64,000 bases of DNA from Apostichopus japonicus. Taxonomy: Eukaryota > Echinodermata > Holothuroidea > Aspidochirotida > Stichopodidae. How positions within the stretch are numbered: the first letter of the stretch is position 1; each line of letters starts with the position of its first letter. Below, in pieces: positions 45,201 to 56,300 of this stretch. The translations under genes were made by a program, and so were the position numbers. The notes below the pieces were generated by a model. The model was not told where the DNA came from, ran no database searches, and was given only the letters and a program-made list of their open reading frames with translations. The stretch is taken from contig NC_092568.1 of assembly GCF_037975245.1 (NCBI RefSeq), forward strand, positions 6,360,501 through 6,424,500. The letters are read 5' to 3'.

Positions 45201-48141
45201 AATTCCTGATCTCTAGACATACAATGGCTTTTGAGAGGTTGGCTTTGTTGCTTTGGGTGAACAGATATTAATTGTATGATTTCAACCAACAAAACAAACA
45301 ACATTTTCTTTCACGCGGCAGTTATTGGACACTGTGTTTTTTATGTAATGTTCTAAGCTTATTAGCACCTATCACGTATAATCACGTATCATGGGAATTG
45401 TGGTCTTTTATGATAGTGCAAGTCATACTAGTTTGAACACAGTACAGGAATGTAGAAAAGGCATTGGCTATACAACCAATCCTACCATTCGACCTTGATG
45501 ATCACTGGTAATTTAAGCAAACCATCAATTATCACTGGATTTGAGTTCTGATCTTATGAAAGTGTATACTCATAGGACAGGAATTTTGATGCTGCATTTT
45601 TAACCATATACGCAATGTGCAATATGTGCCCACAATGGTCATCAAGTCACTAGTTTAGCCTAATTTGTAGGCCAGTTGAGAAAAAATGCCTGACTGTTCG
45701 TACTGACTGCATGGAGCACCAGAAAGATGAAACATTGACACTGATAGCATTCAGTACCTCGGCACTAGATACTGAAGTTAAACTAGATACTGGAGTAAAA
45801 CACTAGATACTGGAGTAAAACACTAGATATATACTGGAGTAAAACACTAGATATTGGAGTAAAACACTAGATACTGGAGTAAAACACTAGATACCCTGTT
45901 GGCCAGTTCACAAGGGATGTATTTATCAGTCCTGAGTGAATGACAGCCAGCTTGTCCCTGTGGAATGTATACTTATTGGTTCTTTTAATGGTGTTAGTGC
46001 CCACACTTTGTAGTATTTAACATTTCGGGTAATGGCTACTGAATAGGTTGCATCAAGTACAACAACAGTTACACAAATAGCTGATATATGCACTGATTGG
46101 TAGTATTCAAAGAGTTTCATACCATTATGTGCACAGAGCAATGGATGTATTCTTTGTACTAGTATCACTAACCCATGGAACAGAGACTACATATAAAGTA
46201 TTAGTATTACTAACCCATGGAACATAGATTACATTTAAGTTTTGTACAAGAGGTTTCATTGATCACTGTCATGTTATTTAAGCCAGTGACTATATTTTTC
46301 CACAGTAAATCTGTTCATATGAACAGATTTATATAGCACTATAGCTATATAGCACTATATATGACACAGAAGAGTGACTTTAAATAGTTTAATTGTTTAA
46401 TTAGTGACAGTCTGGAAGGTTCTCTACCAAGCTCTTTTTGCAGATACTGCAAAAGATAAATCCTGTTGTAATTGAGGTTTCCTGTTCAGGAGTATAATGT
46501 TACCAGAGATAGATATCCATTGTTGTCCTACTTCTGCAGCATTACCTAATAAATGGCTATGTTGAGTGACTAACAGCCATCTTTGATCTGAATGAAAGAA
46601 AGGTTTTAGACCAATAAATACAAACATATCATGTATGAAAATGGATGAATAAATGTCATTAATGAATATAGTGTTTGCTTTCTTGGCATGGGGTATGATC
46701 TTAGTCTTCAACTTTATAGTTAGTTATTGTTCAAGTAATAGCACATTTTGACCAATTTCCAAGTAATACAGAAATAATGTAGAATGGTTTTGGAGTTGAA
46801 TATGTTGTGTTACCTGTCTTGATCTGATATTTTTTTTTTACATGTGTCAACTACCTAACTATGAGACTGTTTTGGTTCTTACTTTTATTAGATTCGTATG
46901 TTGGCTGATACCTGCTGTGACTTCACAAAGGTAAGAAGTGGCTGTAGAACTAACCTAGGCAAATGGTTTCCCTGTGCATAGGATGTAAAGATGTATGGAA
47001 GCTGTTGTGGCAACTTTTGTTTTAAAGAAATCATAGTTATATTTGCTAAAATGTCACCTGTTGTTAATGAGGACTGTACCATTCTAATCAAAGCTTGTTT
47101 GTACATCTTTCTTCTGATACCTGTGTCGACATTCCTGGAACTATTACTACTTGTGGTTCTTGCAATTAAATAAGTTTGTCATTTACAAAATCTTCAATAT
47201 CCCAGTGTATAACTCATGTGGGAGGTGCTTAAACTTGATATTGTAATTTATAAATTATGCCTGGAGCAGATACAGCAGTGGTTAAAATCATACACATGAA
47301 TATGTTTTACCACTCTGGGAGTTAGTTAATTAAATGTATTTAACCCCCCCCCCCTCCCCACAACACACTTATCAACTGATGTGCTACAGTATCATTTAAA
47401 AACCTTTATTTCAGGCTGTTGACCTTGAGCTGGATGCGACACCAATCCTTGGGAGTGTGCGATCTAAGAGGTGAGCATGATTCCTTAGTATTAGTTACCG
47501 TCTCTACAACTTACAGTCTAGTTAGGGCATTAGAAATTGAGAGGTGCATATTGTTCCACAGTAAGGTACTAGTTACCTTCTTGGCAACTTACTGTCTAAG
47601 TTAGGACATTAGAATTTGAGAGGTAAGTATAATTCCACTGTAAGGTACACATTACCATCTCTGCAACTTACAGTCTAGTTAGGGCATTAGAATTTGAGAG
47701 GTAAATATGGTTCAACAGTAAGGTACTAGTTACCTTCTCTGCAACTCACAGGCTAGTTAGGGCATTAGAATTTGAGAGGTACGTATTGTTCCACAGTAAG
47801 GTAATAGTTACCTTCTTGGCAACATACAGGGTAGTTGAGGTATTAGAATCAGCACTACTGGTTCTGTAGCCTCAAATTTCTCTCACAATTTGATGCAGTT
47901 GGAACCAGTATACAAAGTATGCTCTAGAATTGTCAGGATGTGATATCAAAATGAATCAATTGTAGATTTCAGTCAGTTTGTTTGGCAGTGTGTTTTAGTT
48001 GTTATGTTTATGATTTATCTCTTTGTTACATTCAGGTATTCTATGGTAGTAGAAGATGGTGTTGTAACAAAGCTAAACGTCGAACCAGATGGGACAGGTC
48101 TTACCTGCAGCCTCTCAACAGAGCTTTTGAAACAGCTGTAA
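42294..48141 (+). CDS. PRDX5: Peroxiredoxin-5, complete, 6 exons, 188 residues
   Basis: Atypical 2-Cys thiol peroxidase that reduces hydrogen peroxide, alkyl hydroperoxides and peroxynitrite with thioredoxin. Exons 42294-42392, 44008-44142, 44776-44907, 46892-46930, 47415-47470, 48036-48141, all with GT/AG and matching phase. Exon 1 encodes a 29-residue serine/arginine-containing presequence (MSCSAFYRCSLLKNFPSIAR...) that looks like a mitochondrial signal, followed by a second in-frame Met (MPIKVGDKLP) equal to the internal start of the short form in mammals. The peroxidatic cysteine is Cys76 in PGAFTPGCSKTHLPG and the resolving cysteine Cys178 in GTGLTCSL. The domain is full length. The C-terminal tripeptide is KQL (human SQL, a peroxisomal PTS1 variant). 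Intron 5 holds an array that copies its donor site. Recognition of the family is certain. Confidence 0.96.
42628..42755 (-). mobile_element. Inverted partial copy of the 26421-27003 element
   Basis: GGGCTCATAATTGACGCAC at 42635-42653, and the following 100 bp, is the diverged reverse complement of 26880-27011, including the shared flank AGCATGGT. The other element end is not present nearby. It lies in PRDX5 intron 1. Confidence 0.65.
42756..44007. other. PRDX5 intron 1, remainder
   Basis: No gene or repeat recognised. The intron ends with ATTCATAG|GTAGGAG at exon 2. The 115-codon minus-strand ORF overlapping 42536-42883 is judged a chance ORF. Confidence 0.4.
44908..46891. other. PRDX5 intron 3
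   Basis: 2.0-kb intron. It holds a tandem repeat at 45768-45897 (about six copies of a 21-22-bp unit, ACTGGAGTAAAACACTAGAT) and the inverted repeat AAATCTGTTCATATGAACAGATTT at about 46308-46331. No exon is missing: the phase joins 44907 to 46892. Confidence 0.6.
47463..47850. repeat. 78-bp tandem array copying the PRDX5 exon-5 donor
   Basis: The real donor AAGAG|GTGAGC at 47471 is followed by four units in which TTGAGAG|GT recurs: 47544 (GTGCAT), 47623 (GTAAGT), 47701 (GTAAAT) and 47779 (GTACGT). Units also share AGGTACTAGTTACC and AACTTACAGTCTAGTTAGGG. The unit at 47623 carries a perfect consensus donor. The array fills two-thirds of the 565-bp intron 5. Confidence 0.9.
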
Positions 48142-49579
48142 GGTCTTCCTGCCTTAAAAAGTCAAGTGCTCAAATGCCTGTATTCATAATTTAGTAGGAG
48201 GTAGTCTGGATAAAATTTAGGTGAATACTGTTAACAATAACCCAAGGATATGAATGCAGAACTTGGGGTATTTTGGCAGTTTTCCTTGATGTGTTTAGAA
48301 TCTCATCTGCAACCCTTTAAAGCATATTAAATTACTTCCAAACTTGTAAAATACTCAGAGTTTACTCATTTGATCATTCAAATTAAATGTGTCAAGTCAT
48401 GTTAACATATGCTCACAAAATATGAAAATGTTTCATGACCCCCCCATTTGTTCACTTTCAATCAGTTGATGTATACATTAATCATGCAAATCAAGTAGAA
48501 ATTCATATTTGAATTTAGCAAAACAAACAGGAAAATTATTTGCATTCAAAAACTTTAAACTGATATACTTCATACCTTTGAGTGTATTCAGTATTGAAAG
48601 TAACTATGAAATGAGTCTTTCTTTGATATAATATTTAAGATCAATTACTTGCAGTCGGTAATGGTTGATGCTGGCAATGAACACCACACAATGAAAGTAC
48701 TTGGTACTGAATACCAGCAGCTTTCTTTTATTGGTTTGTTAAAGAAGTACATTTTTAATTGGTTATGCCAAGCATTGGTTCACCATATACCCAGTTACAG
48801 CAAATTACTTTGTCTTTACAGACTATCATGGTGTTTATATTAGGCACAACTGATGTTTACATGACAGAGTCAAACTGCTACAAAACCATTTGCACTGAAC
48901 GGAATGAATCTTTACAATGTTCGTTTACAATAATGTTGATATTATGAACTTGCCAATCAATAATGAAATAATTTACCTTGAAAGTTTTCTGATGATTTGA
49001 GTGTACTGTTGTGTCTTAATATAGTCTTAGAAATTTTACTTTGTTCAATATTATTTCCTCTTTGTGATATGCAGTGACTAATTCTGGGAGGCTAGTGGAA
49101 CAACTTACCTTAACCTGTACCAGAGTAGGTTACTGTTTGTAGACATTCTCTATTTACTGGCCAAGTGTAACTATTTGGTAACATTAGAGAGAACATTTTG
49201 ATGCCAAAACTTGTAGACTGAACTATGCCTTTGGCTATGCCAACATTGATATTTTGGGAAATGGGGGTGGGGGAGGGGAGTACTGTTGATGAAAGCTCAA
49301 TTAACCCTGAAAGGTGGGGAGGAAAAGTGGTCTGGCAGCACACCTGGTATGTAACTACTCTGGTATCTATACTAACATGTGGACTGCAGCAATTGCTCCC
49401 AGCTCAGTGATCCAACTGGCATCACTGCATCTACTGGCATCACTGCATGGGGTCCTTAATGAAGCTGTGCATTGAGGGCCTCAGATGAAACTAGCAACTT
49501 TTGTAACCATGCCAAAATGATCTCCTTTTGCTTCCCCCAGCCAGGCATGCCTCATTTGAGCCAGTCAGCTGATAGGTCA
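48142..49579. other. 3' flank of PRDX5
   Basis: 3' UTR and convergent intergenic sequence. ATTAAA at about 48328 is the nearest poly(A)-signal variant; no AATAAA close by. ORFs at 48649 and 49225 have no recognisable motifs. Confidence 0.4.
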
Positions 49580-49870
49580 ATTCACCTGTGATCTACACCA
49601 ACCTCAAAGGCTGGTAGTTTCAACAACATCACAAAGCTGACAGATCAATCCACCTGTAATCTACACCAATCTCAAAGGCTGGTAGTTTCAACATCAAAAA
49701 GCTGATAGGTCAATACACCTGTAATCTACACCAACCTGGTAGGTTTGTAGTTTCAATATCATAAAGCTTACCGTTCAATCCACGTGTTATCTATATCAAC
49801 CTTTTAGTTGTAGTTTGTTTGTAGTTGGTAGTTTCAACAAAAGCTTGTAGTTTGTAGTTTCAACAACATT
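49580..49870. repeat. About 68-bp tandem repeat, 4 copies, decaying to the right
   Basis: Units contain GGTCAATTCACCTGTGATCT or close variants, CTACACCAA, and GGCTGGTAGTTTCAACAACA. The last copy breaks down into GTAGTTTG repeats. Confidence 0.8.
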
Positions 49871-52800
49871 GCAATAGCATCAGCATACCTGTTCAATAGA
49901 CTGAATGAGGTCTGGGTCTTCTTCGGACCCGCAAACCCTTTTGGAAATTAAGAGAATCCTTGAACATGGCACTACCTTGTTAAATATTGGCATCAATGAC
50001 TTTGATGGAGGTTACATATACCACAGGTACATTCCAAGAACCCTGAAACCCTTACCCACTAAATGCTCATCAAGTGATTCTAATCAAGTGGACAGTCTAT
50101 TTGCTTTGCAGAGGTAAACAAAAGAATCAATAGATCTGGTAAACAAGAAACTTTCATGGCCTCTAATGTCATGTATGCGACCTATTTTATTTGTCGAGTG
50201 CTTTGTTGTTTATACATTAGTAAAGTTATCAGAATGTGTAGACAATTAACACCAAACATTAGGTCTGATATACAGGAATTATAAAGCTCAGATGTTGCCC
50301 TGATGCTCTCAAGTTTCAAATGTTGACTTCCTCCTCAAATGACCATTGACCACCAATGTTGTGCATACCATATGGGAATATGCATACCTTTGGAACAAGG
50401 AAAGAATTCTCTTCCTTTGATTTAGCCATTTGTTGGGTAGAACAAGTTCCTGAAGTATGTATCACATATAAACTACAGAAATAGTGTAATTGACATGTTT
50501 TGTAGTCTTTTTACACTCTTAATACAGGACTTTATTTTACCATAATTACACTTCAAACAGTGCAGGGCCATTCATGCATGTATTGTGCACTGCTGCAGGT
50601 CTACACAAAATAACATTTGTACACAACTGTTGTATACCTCAACCAAAATCAATTACCTTTCTTTATCCAAAGACTATTGCTGACCACATAGGCAACACAG
50701 ACTCTACATTTTTGAGGACTGAATCTATTGGAGAAGCATGACTATCGGAAGTTAATTATGAAACTGACAGCAACATTAGCACTTCATCATTTAATGCCAG
50801 TGGGCTGCTGTGCATTCAATATGAGACTATAAACTGTCAAACAATCCAGAGGTATAAAATATCATCTCATACCCATAGCATAGGAGAATACTTGGTAACA
50901 TTTTGATGTTGGTGTCAGAACAGGAAATTAAATTTCTTACTTAAATTGTTTCCATATTACCAGAAATTAACACCCCACAAAACAACAGATAAAAGAGGTT
51001 AATTGGAAATTGTTTTTTTTTAAATATTTTTAAACTGGTAGCCTATCATTATCCTTGTGATGGCACAACTTTTTGTAAATACCAGCATATGGGTTCTGGT
51101 GAAATATCCATTTAATAAAACTGTCAACTGATGTAATTATGAAATCATGGACATAACCTCAACCATACCCTGCCTGCCCAGGTCATCTACTGTGTAACTT
51201 CAAAACCAATGTTTACAAGACTGTAATAATTTATTTTCTGATGAGACAGAAGTAATGACAAAACGGAATCCACACCTGTTGAAATGTGGAGCGATTCAGG
51301 TGGTTTCAATTGGTTTACAACAACAATTTAAGGTTCATTTGCTAAAAGCATACAACATTTGACCTAGACAGTGATCTATCAAAAGACATTGGTAAGATGA
51401 CCGGTGCCAAGGAGAGAAGAACAAAAGAAAGACAAGCAATGCATTGTTCTGCAATTAACCGCATGTAACACATGTCAAATCATACTTAGCTGTAGGCAGA
51501 CACTGGCAATGAGTTACAATTAACTCCTTCATTAGAATCACTTTCAATTAAAATAAGTGATCTCATGAGACAGTTTTGCTCACATTTACATTAACTGGTA
51601 CCTTTTCCACATGTCAGATATTTTACAGTGCATGCTGTATTCAGCATGTATTTTTTTCCAAAAACTAACAGTTAACATACAAGAATGTTAGTATTACAAA
51701 CTTCAGTTATACACTGACAACAATGAGAAAAGGTGAGATTAATGCCCCTCTTGGCCTTCCTTTACTGTTACTTATAATAAAGTATAATGCCGCAACATAT
51801 GGATCTGCATACTAAATGAGAGAACTTTCTCATCCAAATGTTTTATTATTCCTCATGCAGTGTTCAGTTTGATTCTCAATTTCAAATGTTACAGGTCAGT
51901 TTCATCAGTGAGGAAAATAAAAGATGTTTCTAGTTGGACAAGTTGTTGCAAATTGACCTTCGATAAGTAAGGTAGTTACTCTCTATTTTATGAACTTAGA
52001 GATGTAATATCCATAAACATAGCAAAATGACAAAAGACACAATGAAATATCACAATTTAACATAAACCTGTTTACACCATATTTGCAGAAATTACGGCAG
52101 AATGTATATTTCACAACCTGCTTAAAGAAAATATTCAAGTAACATTTCAAACCATGTTCTAACTGATCAATAAACATTAATTTCCAAATGAGTCTAAATA
52201 TTTCAGTGGTTCAAAAATGAAATGAACATAGTGAGTTCAATGTCTTTACAGTCACATTAATATCCTACCTGTACCTTGTATGGAGATCTTAATGTGACCA
52301 GTTAATTGTCAAGGTTTCCATAGAAATTGATGCAATAATGCTTCAGCAATTCTGTTAACATGATCTGTTTACTGTAATTTATCGATATATTCTAAGGAAT
52401 ATACACATTCTCTTTAGCTGGGTATTCACTGTCTGATGAATATTTAGTTAAAGAATTAAGTTTGTTATCACCAATGATCTTTGTTAGAAAGTCCAACATA
52501 TATCGAGCTTTGGTTTTTATGAACAGTTCTTCATATCTCTTCAAGAACTCAATAATCCAATCACATTAATGTGCCCAACTAGCTTCTACCCCTTCAACCT
52601 CTGACAAACATTTTAATATGATACATACTAAAGCCCTCGTTAGTGGTATTCTAATAAAAGCATTGGCTCATAACGTCCTAGTGTGTCAACAAGGTTGACG
52701 TCTGGAGTGTGTATATTTTGGAGTATTGTCCAGAAAGTGAAGTGTACTACAATGAAGTCACATGGAGTTACGGATAGTCCCATTGATAAGCAAGAAGAAT

Positions 52801-52982
52801 CAAATTCATGACCCCAGTCACAATTTAACTTACACAAACATGAGATACAACACACCAATGACTGCCAAGGCTGATCACTAGTAAGGTAAAATATCACAGG
52901 TCATCAAGACAAACATTCATCTTGGTTTAACCAGAATTCAAACAACTGCAATAGCTTATACAATTACAAAACAGCAAGGCTT
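49871..52982. other. Convergent intergenic region between PRDX5 and PRKAB
   Basis: 3.1 kb of AT-rich sequence with no gene, RNA or strong repeat recognised. Short ORFs lack motifs. Confidence 0.45.
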
Positions 52983-52988
52983 TTTATT
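52983..52988 (-). terminator. PRKAB: Candidate PRKAB poly(A) signal
   Basis: TTTATT on the plus strand reads AATAAA on the minus strand, 337 nt downstream of the PRKAB stop codon: a normal 3' UTR length. Not verified. Confidence 0.4.
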
Positions 52989-53324
52989 GTCTTCTTTCAT
53001 TACATTGAGTTGTATATGATTAATCTGATCAAGAAAGGCATCAAATCATCACCTACAGTTGCTAGCAGGATTTGCTCCTGAAGCTCAATCAGTCTGTTAA
53101 TTGCCAAAAACTACAACAAGAACACTTAAAATATATTACAAGAAGGTAGCTTTGACACTCTATAGGACTGCAAAACCCACTCCAGCTGCGTCATCCATCT
53201 AGATTAAGAAGATACAAAGCACCTTCAATCAGATCGTAAAATGCTCATCTGCTGGCAATGTCTCCCACTCCATCACCATGGTAACAAGAAATTGGAAATA
53301 GCAACTCTGTGATTTTCATTGCTT

Positions 53325-56300
53325 TCAAATGGGTTTGTAGAGCAGGCAGGTGACATACTTCTTTCGGTACCTGTGAGTGGCACTCAAAACCATCACACCA
53401 TCCTGTAAAGCAGAAAATATGTATACATCCATCAACACAGGACTATTGATACTAGTATCATGATACTAGTACATGATACTGGTACTATTACATGGTACTA
53501 GTACATGATACTAGTACATGATACTAGTACTAGTACATGATACTAGTACATGATACTAGTACTAGTACATGAGACTAGTACATGATACTAGTACTAGTAC
53601 ATGATACTAGTACAAGTCCTAGTACATGATACTTGTACTAGTATGATATACTAGTACTAGTACATGATACTAGTAGTATTACATGATATTAAAGGTGACC
53701 AAAACCTCCCACAAATGAATCAACAAATGTTCGAAACATGCAGTTAACTTGAAAGTTGCAATATTTTCAACTATGTATTTGTATTATCACTGCACATCTG
53801 CTCGGCCATAATGATGAATCAACATTGATACCGTATGGTCTTAATCCATTCGCCAGTGAAGTAGTTCCCACTACCAGCACAAGTATGGTTCTTATATTCA
53901 ATATGCACCAGTTAGTGTGTATACGTATGTACACATTGATATGATTACCTAGCTAATATGATTGTAACTGTATACCTGCCCTGTTACAGCAGACACCACA
54001 GTTTGCTTGTGATATCTGCATGAACCAAGATGCCCAAATTCCAAGGCAAAATGAACCACATAGTGTCTGCCTGCATTTTACATGATATCAACCCAAACTA
54101 TGAACTACCAGGAATTCTTATAACTCAATATGAACATTAAATGTTTTTTTTACTTCAGACAAGCCATGTTTCTCCATCCTTCAGAGGAAGATTAACAACA
54201 ACAATTTATGGAATACTTGAGACTGTACAAGATAATTGTACTCACCTTAATAGATAAAGCATACAGGTGATTCAACATCACATGATTTGGCTCTGGTAGC
54301 AATGCTGGCTCATACTAGAATAGAAAGAACGATAGAAAGAACTAATATAAATACGTAAACTACGATTGCATACCTGCTAGTGTTTGTGGTATGCTCTGTC
54401 TTGCATTGCATAGTTTACAAGTAGTACTGTACAAGCAAAGCAATACTGTCATCTCTTTTGGCTGATTATTTATAAACCAAAATTACAGATGGAGCTCTGT
54501 TAGAGTTCACTGAGAAGCTAAGCCAACTTGACATACGGTATGAGAGATGAATATATGTATGATTCGATATGAACCATGCAGGTACAACATCCCATTACAA
54601 CACTAGCAGGCAACAGTATCCTGTTACAACACTAGCAGGAAACAACATCCCATTAAAACACTAGCAGGCAACAGTATCCTGTTACAACACTAGCAGGAAA
54701 CAACTCCCATTACAACACTAGCAGGCAACAGTATCCTGTTACAACACTAGCAGGGACAACATCCCATTAAAACACTAGCAGGCAACAGTATCCTGTTACA
54801 ACACTAGCAGGAAACAACATCCCATTACAACACTAGCAGGCAACAGTATCCTGTTACAACACTAGCAGGGACAACATCCCATTACAACACTAGCAGGCAA
54901 CAGTATCCTGTTACAACACTAGCAGGAAACAAAATCCCATTACAACACTAGCAGGCAACAGTATCCTGTTACAACACTAGCAGGAAACAAAATCCCATTA
55001 CAACACTAGCAGGCAACAGTATCCTGTTACAACACTAGCAGAAAACAACATCCCATACAACACTAGCAGGAAACAACATCCAAGTACAACACTAGCAGGC
55101 AATATCATCCCATTACAACACTAGCAAGAACAGCATCCCATTACAACACTAGCAGTCAACAGTATCCTGTTACAACACTAGCAGGGAACAACATCCCATT
55201 ACAACTGTAGCAGGCAACAACACCCCATTACAACACTAACAGGAACAACATCCCATTACAACACTAGCCGGGATCAACGTCCCACTTTTCTTATTTTTGA
55301 CATAGTACCTGAGATGCATTCATAGCAGACTAAACTTCAGGTCCACTAGAAACAATTAAGTCAGCAAAAACATGTAATGTAAGAAAAAATATATACATCA
55401 TTGGATGGCTCAAAGATATTCAACATCATCTTATGGAGACTTTATTGCATATATTATTCCCATCAACTTGTTTATAAGATACATCTTAAGAAAATGAGAA
55501 ATACATTATGTACCTGTGGACCAATGTCTTTGTTAAGTATGACTTGCAGTAGGTGTGGTGGCAAGAATGGTGGTCCTCCTGACCGGTCCATGGTATCCTT
55601 AGTTGGTACAGTCTGACCATACTCCCCAGGTGGAGATCCTAACATGGAAAGATGTTTGAGTAAAATAGATTAACTAGCAGCTTCACTTAAGTATTGACAT
55701 GATCAAATTCCAATGTTAACGTTTGACAATTGACCTGAGCCACAAAACCATTCTACATTATTTGCAGATCTTTTTAACAACAATTTATAACTTTGTGCAA
55801 GTTATACATGTTTAGATAACCAGCTTTTAATACAAGTACAGTTTAAATCTACAGTACCAAGAGTACAATATGGTGTAAAGAGGGGTTTACACTATTTGAT
55901 CACCACCTTGTTCAAGAAAACAATTCAGTTGCCCTCCCTTTAAACACAAGAAATCAATGGAGAAGACAAATTGGGTTAAAAAAAGAAAGCAGTTTTCAAT
56001 GTGTATTTGGACATCTGCCTTTGTCATTGCCTGACAACAGAAAGAAATTGTATTAAATAATTAGAATCAAGTGATTAAAAATTGCAATTTTAACATCTTT
56101 TTTCTACATTTAATTCTAAGAAACTGTTAATTTCCTTCCCAGATATGAATATTGCAAAAAGTTCAGCAGGGCACAAAAACAGAGCTGATGTTGAATAATT
56201 CTTCTACACTCTTATTGCTCCAGCTGTCCAATATGTTTGCAAACAATGAACCAATTGTAACAGCCTCATCAATTCTTCTAGCAGGATTTCACTGAATTCA

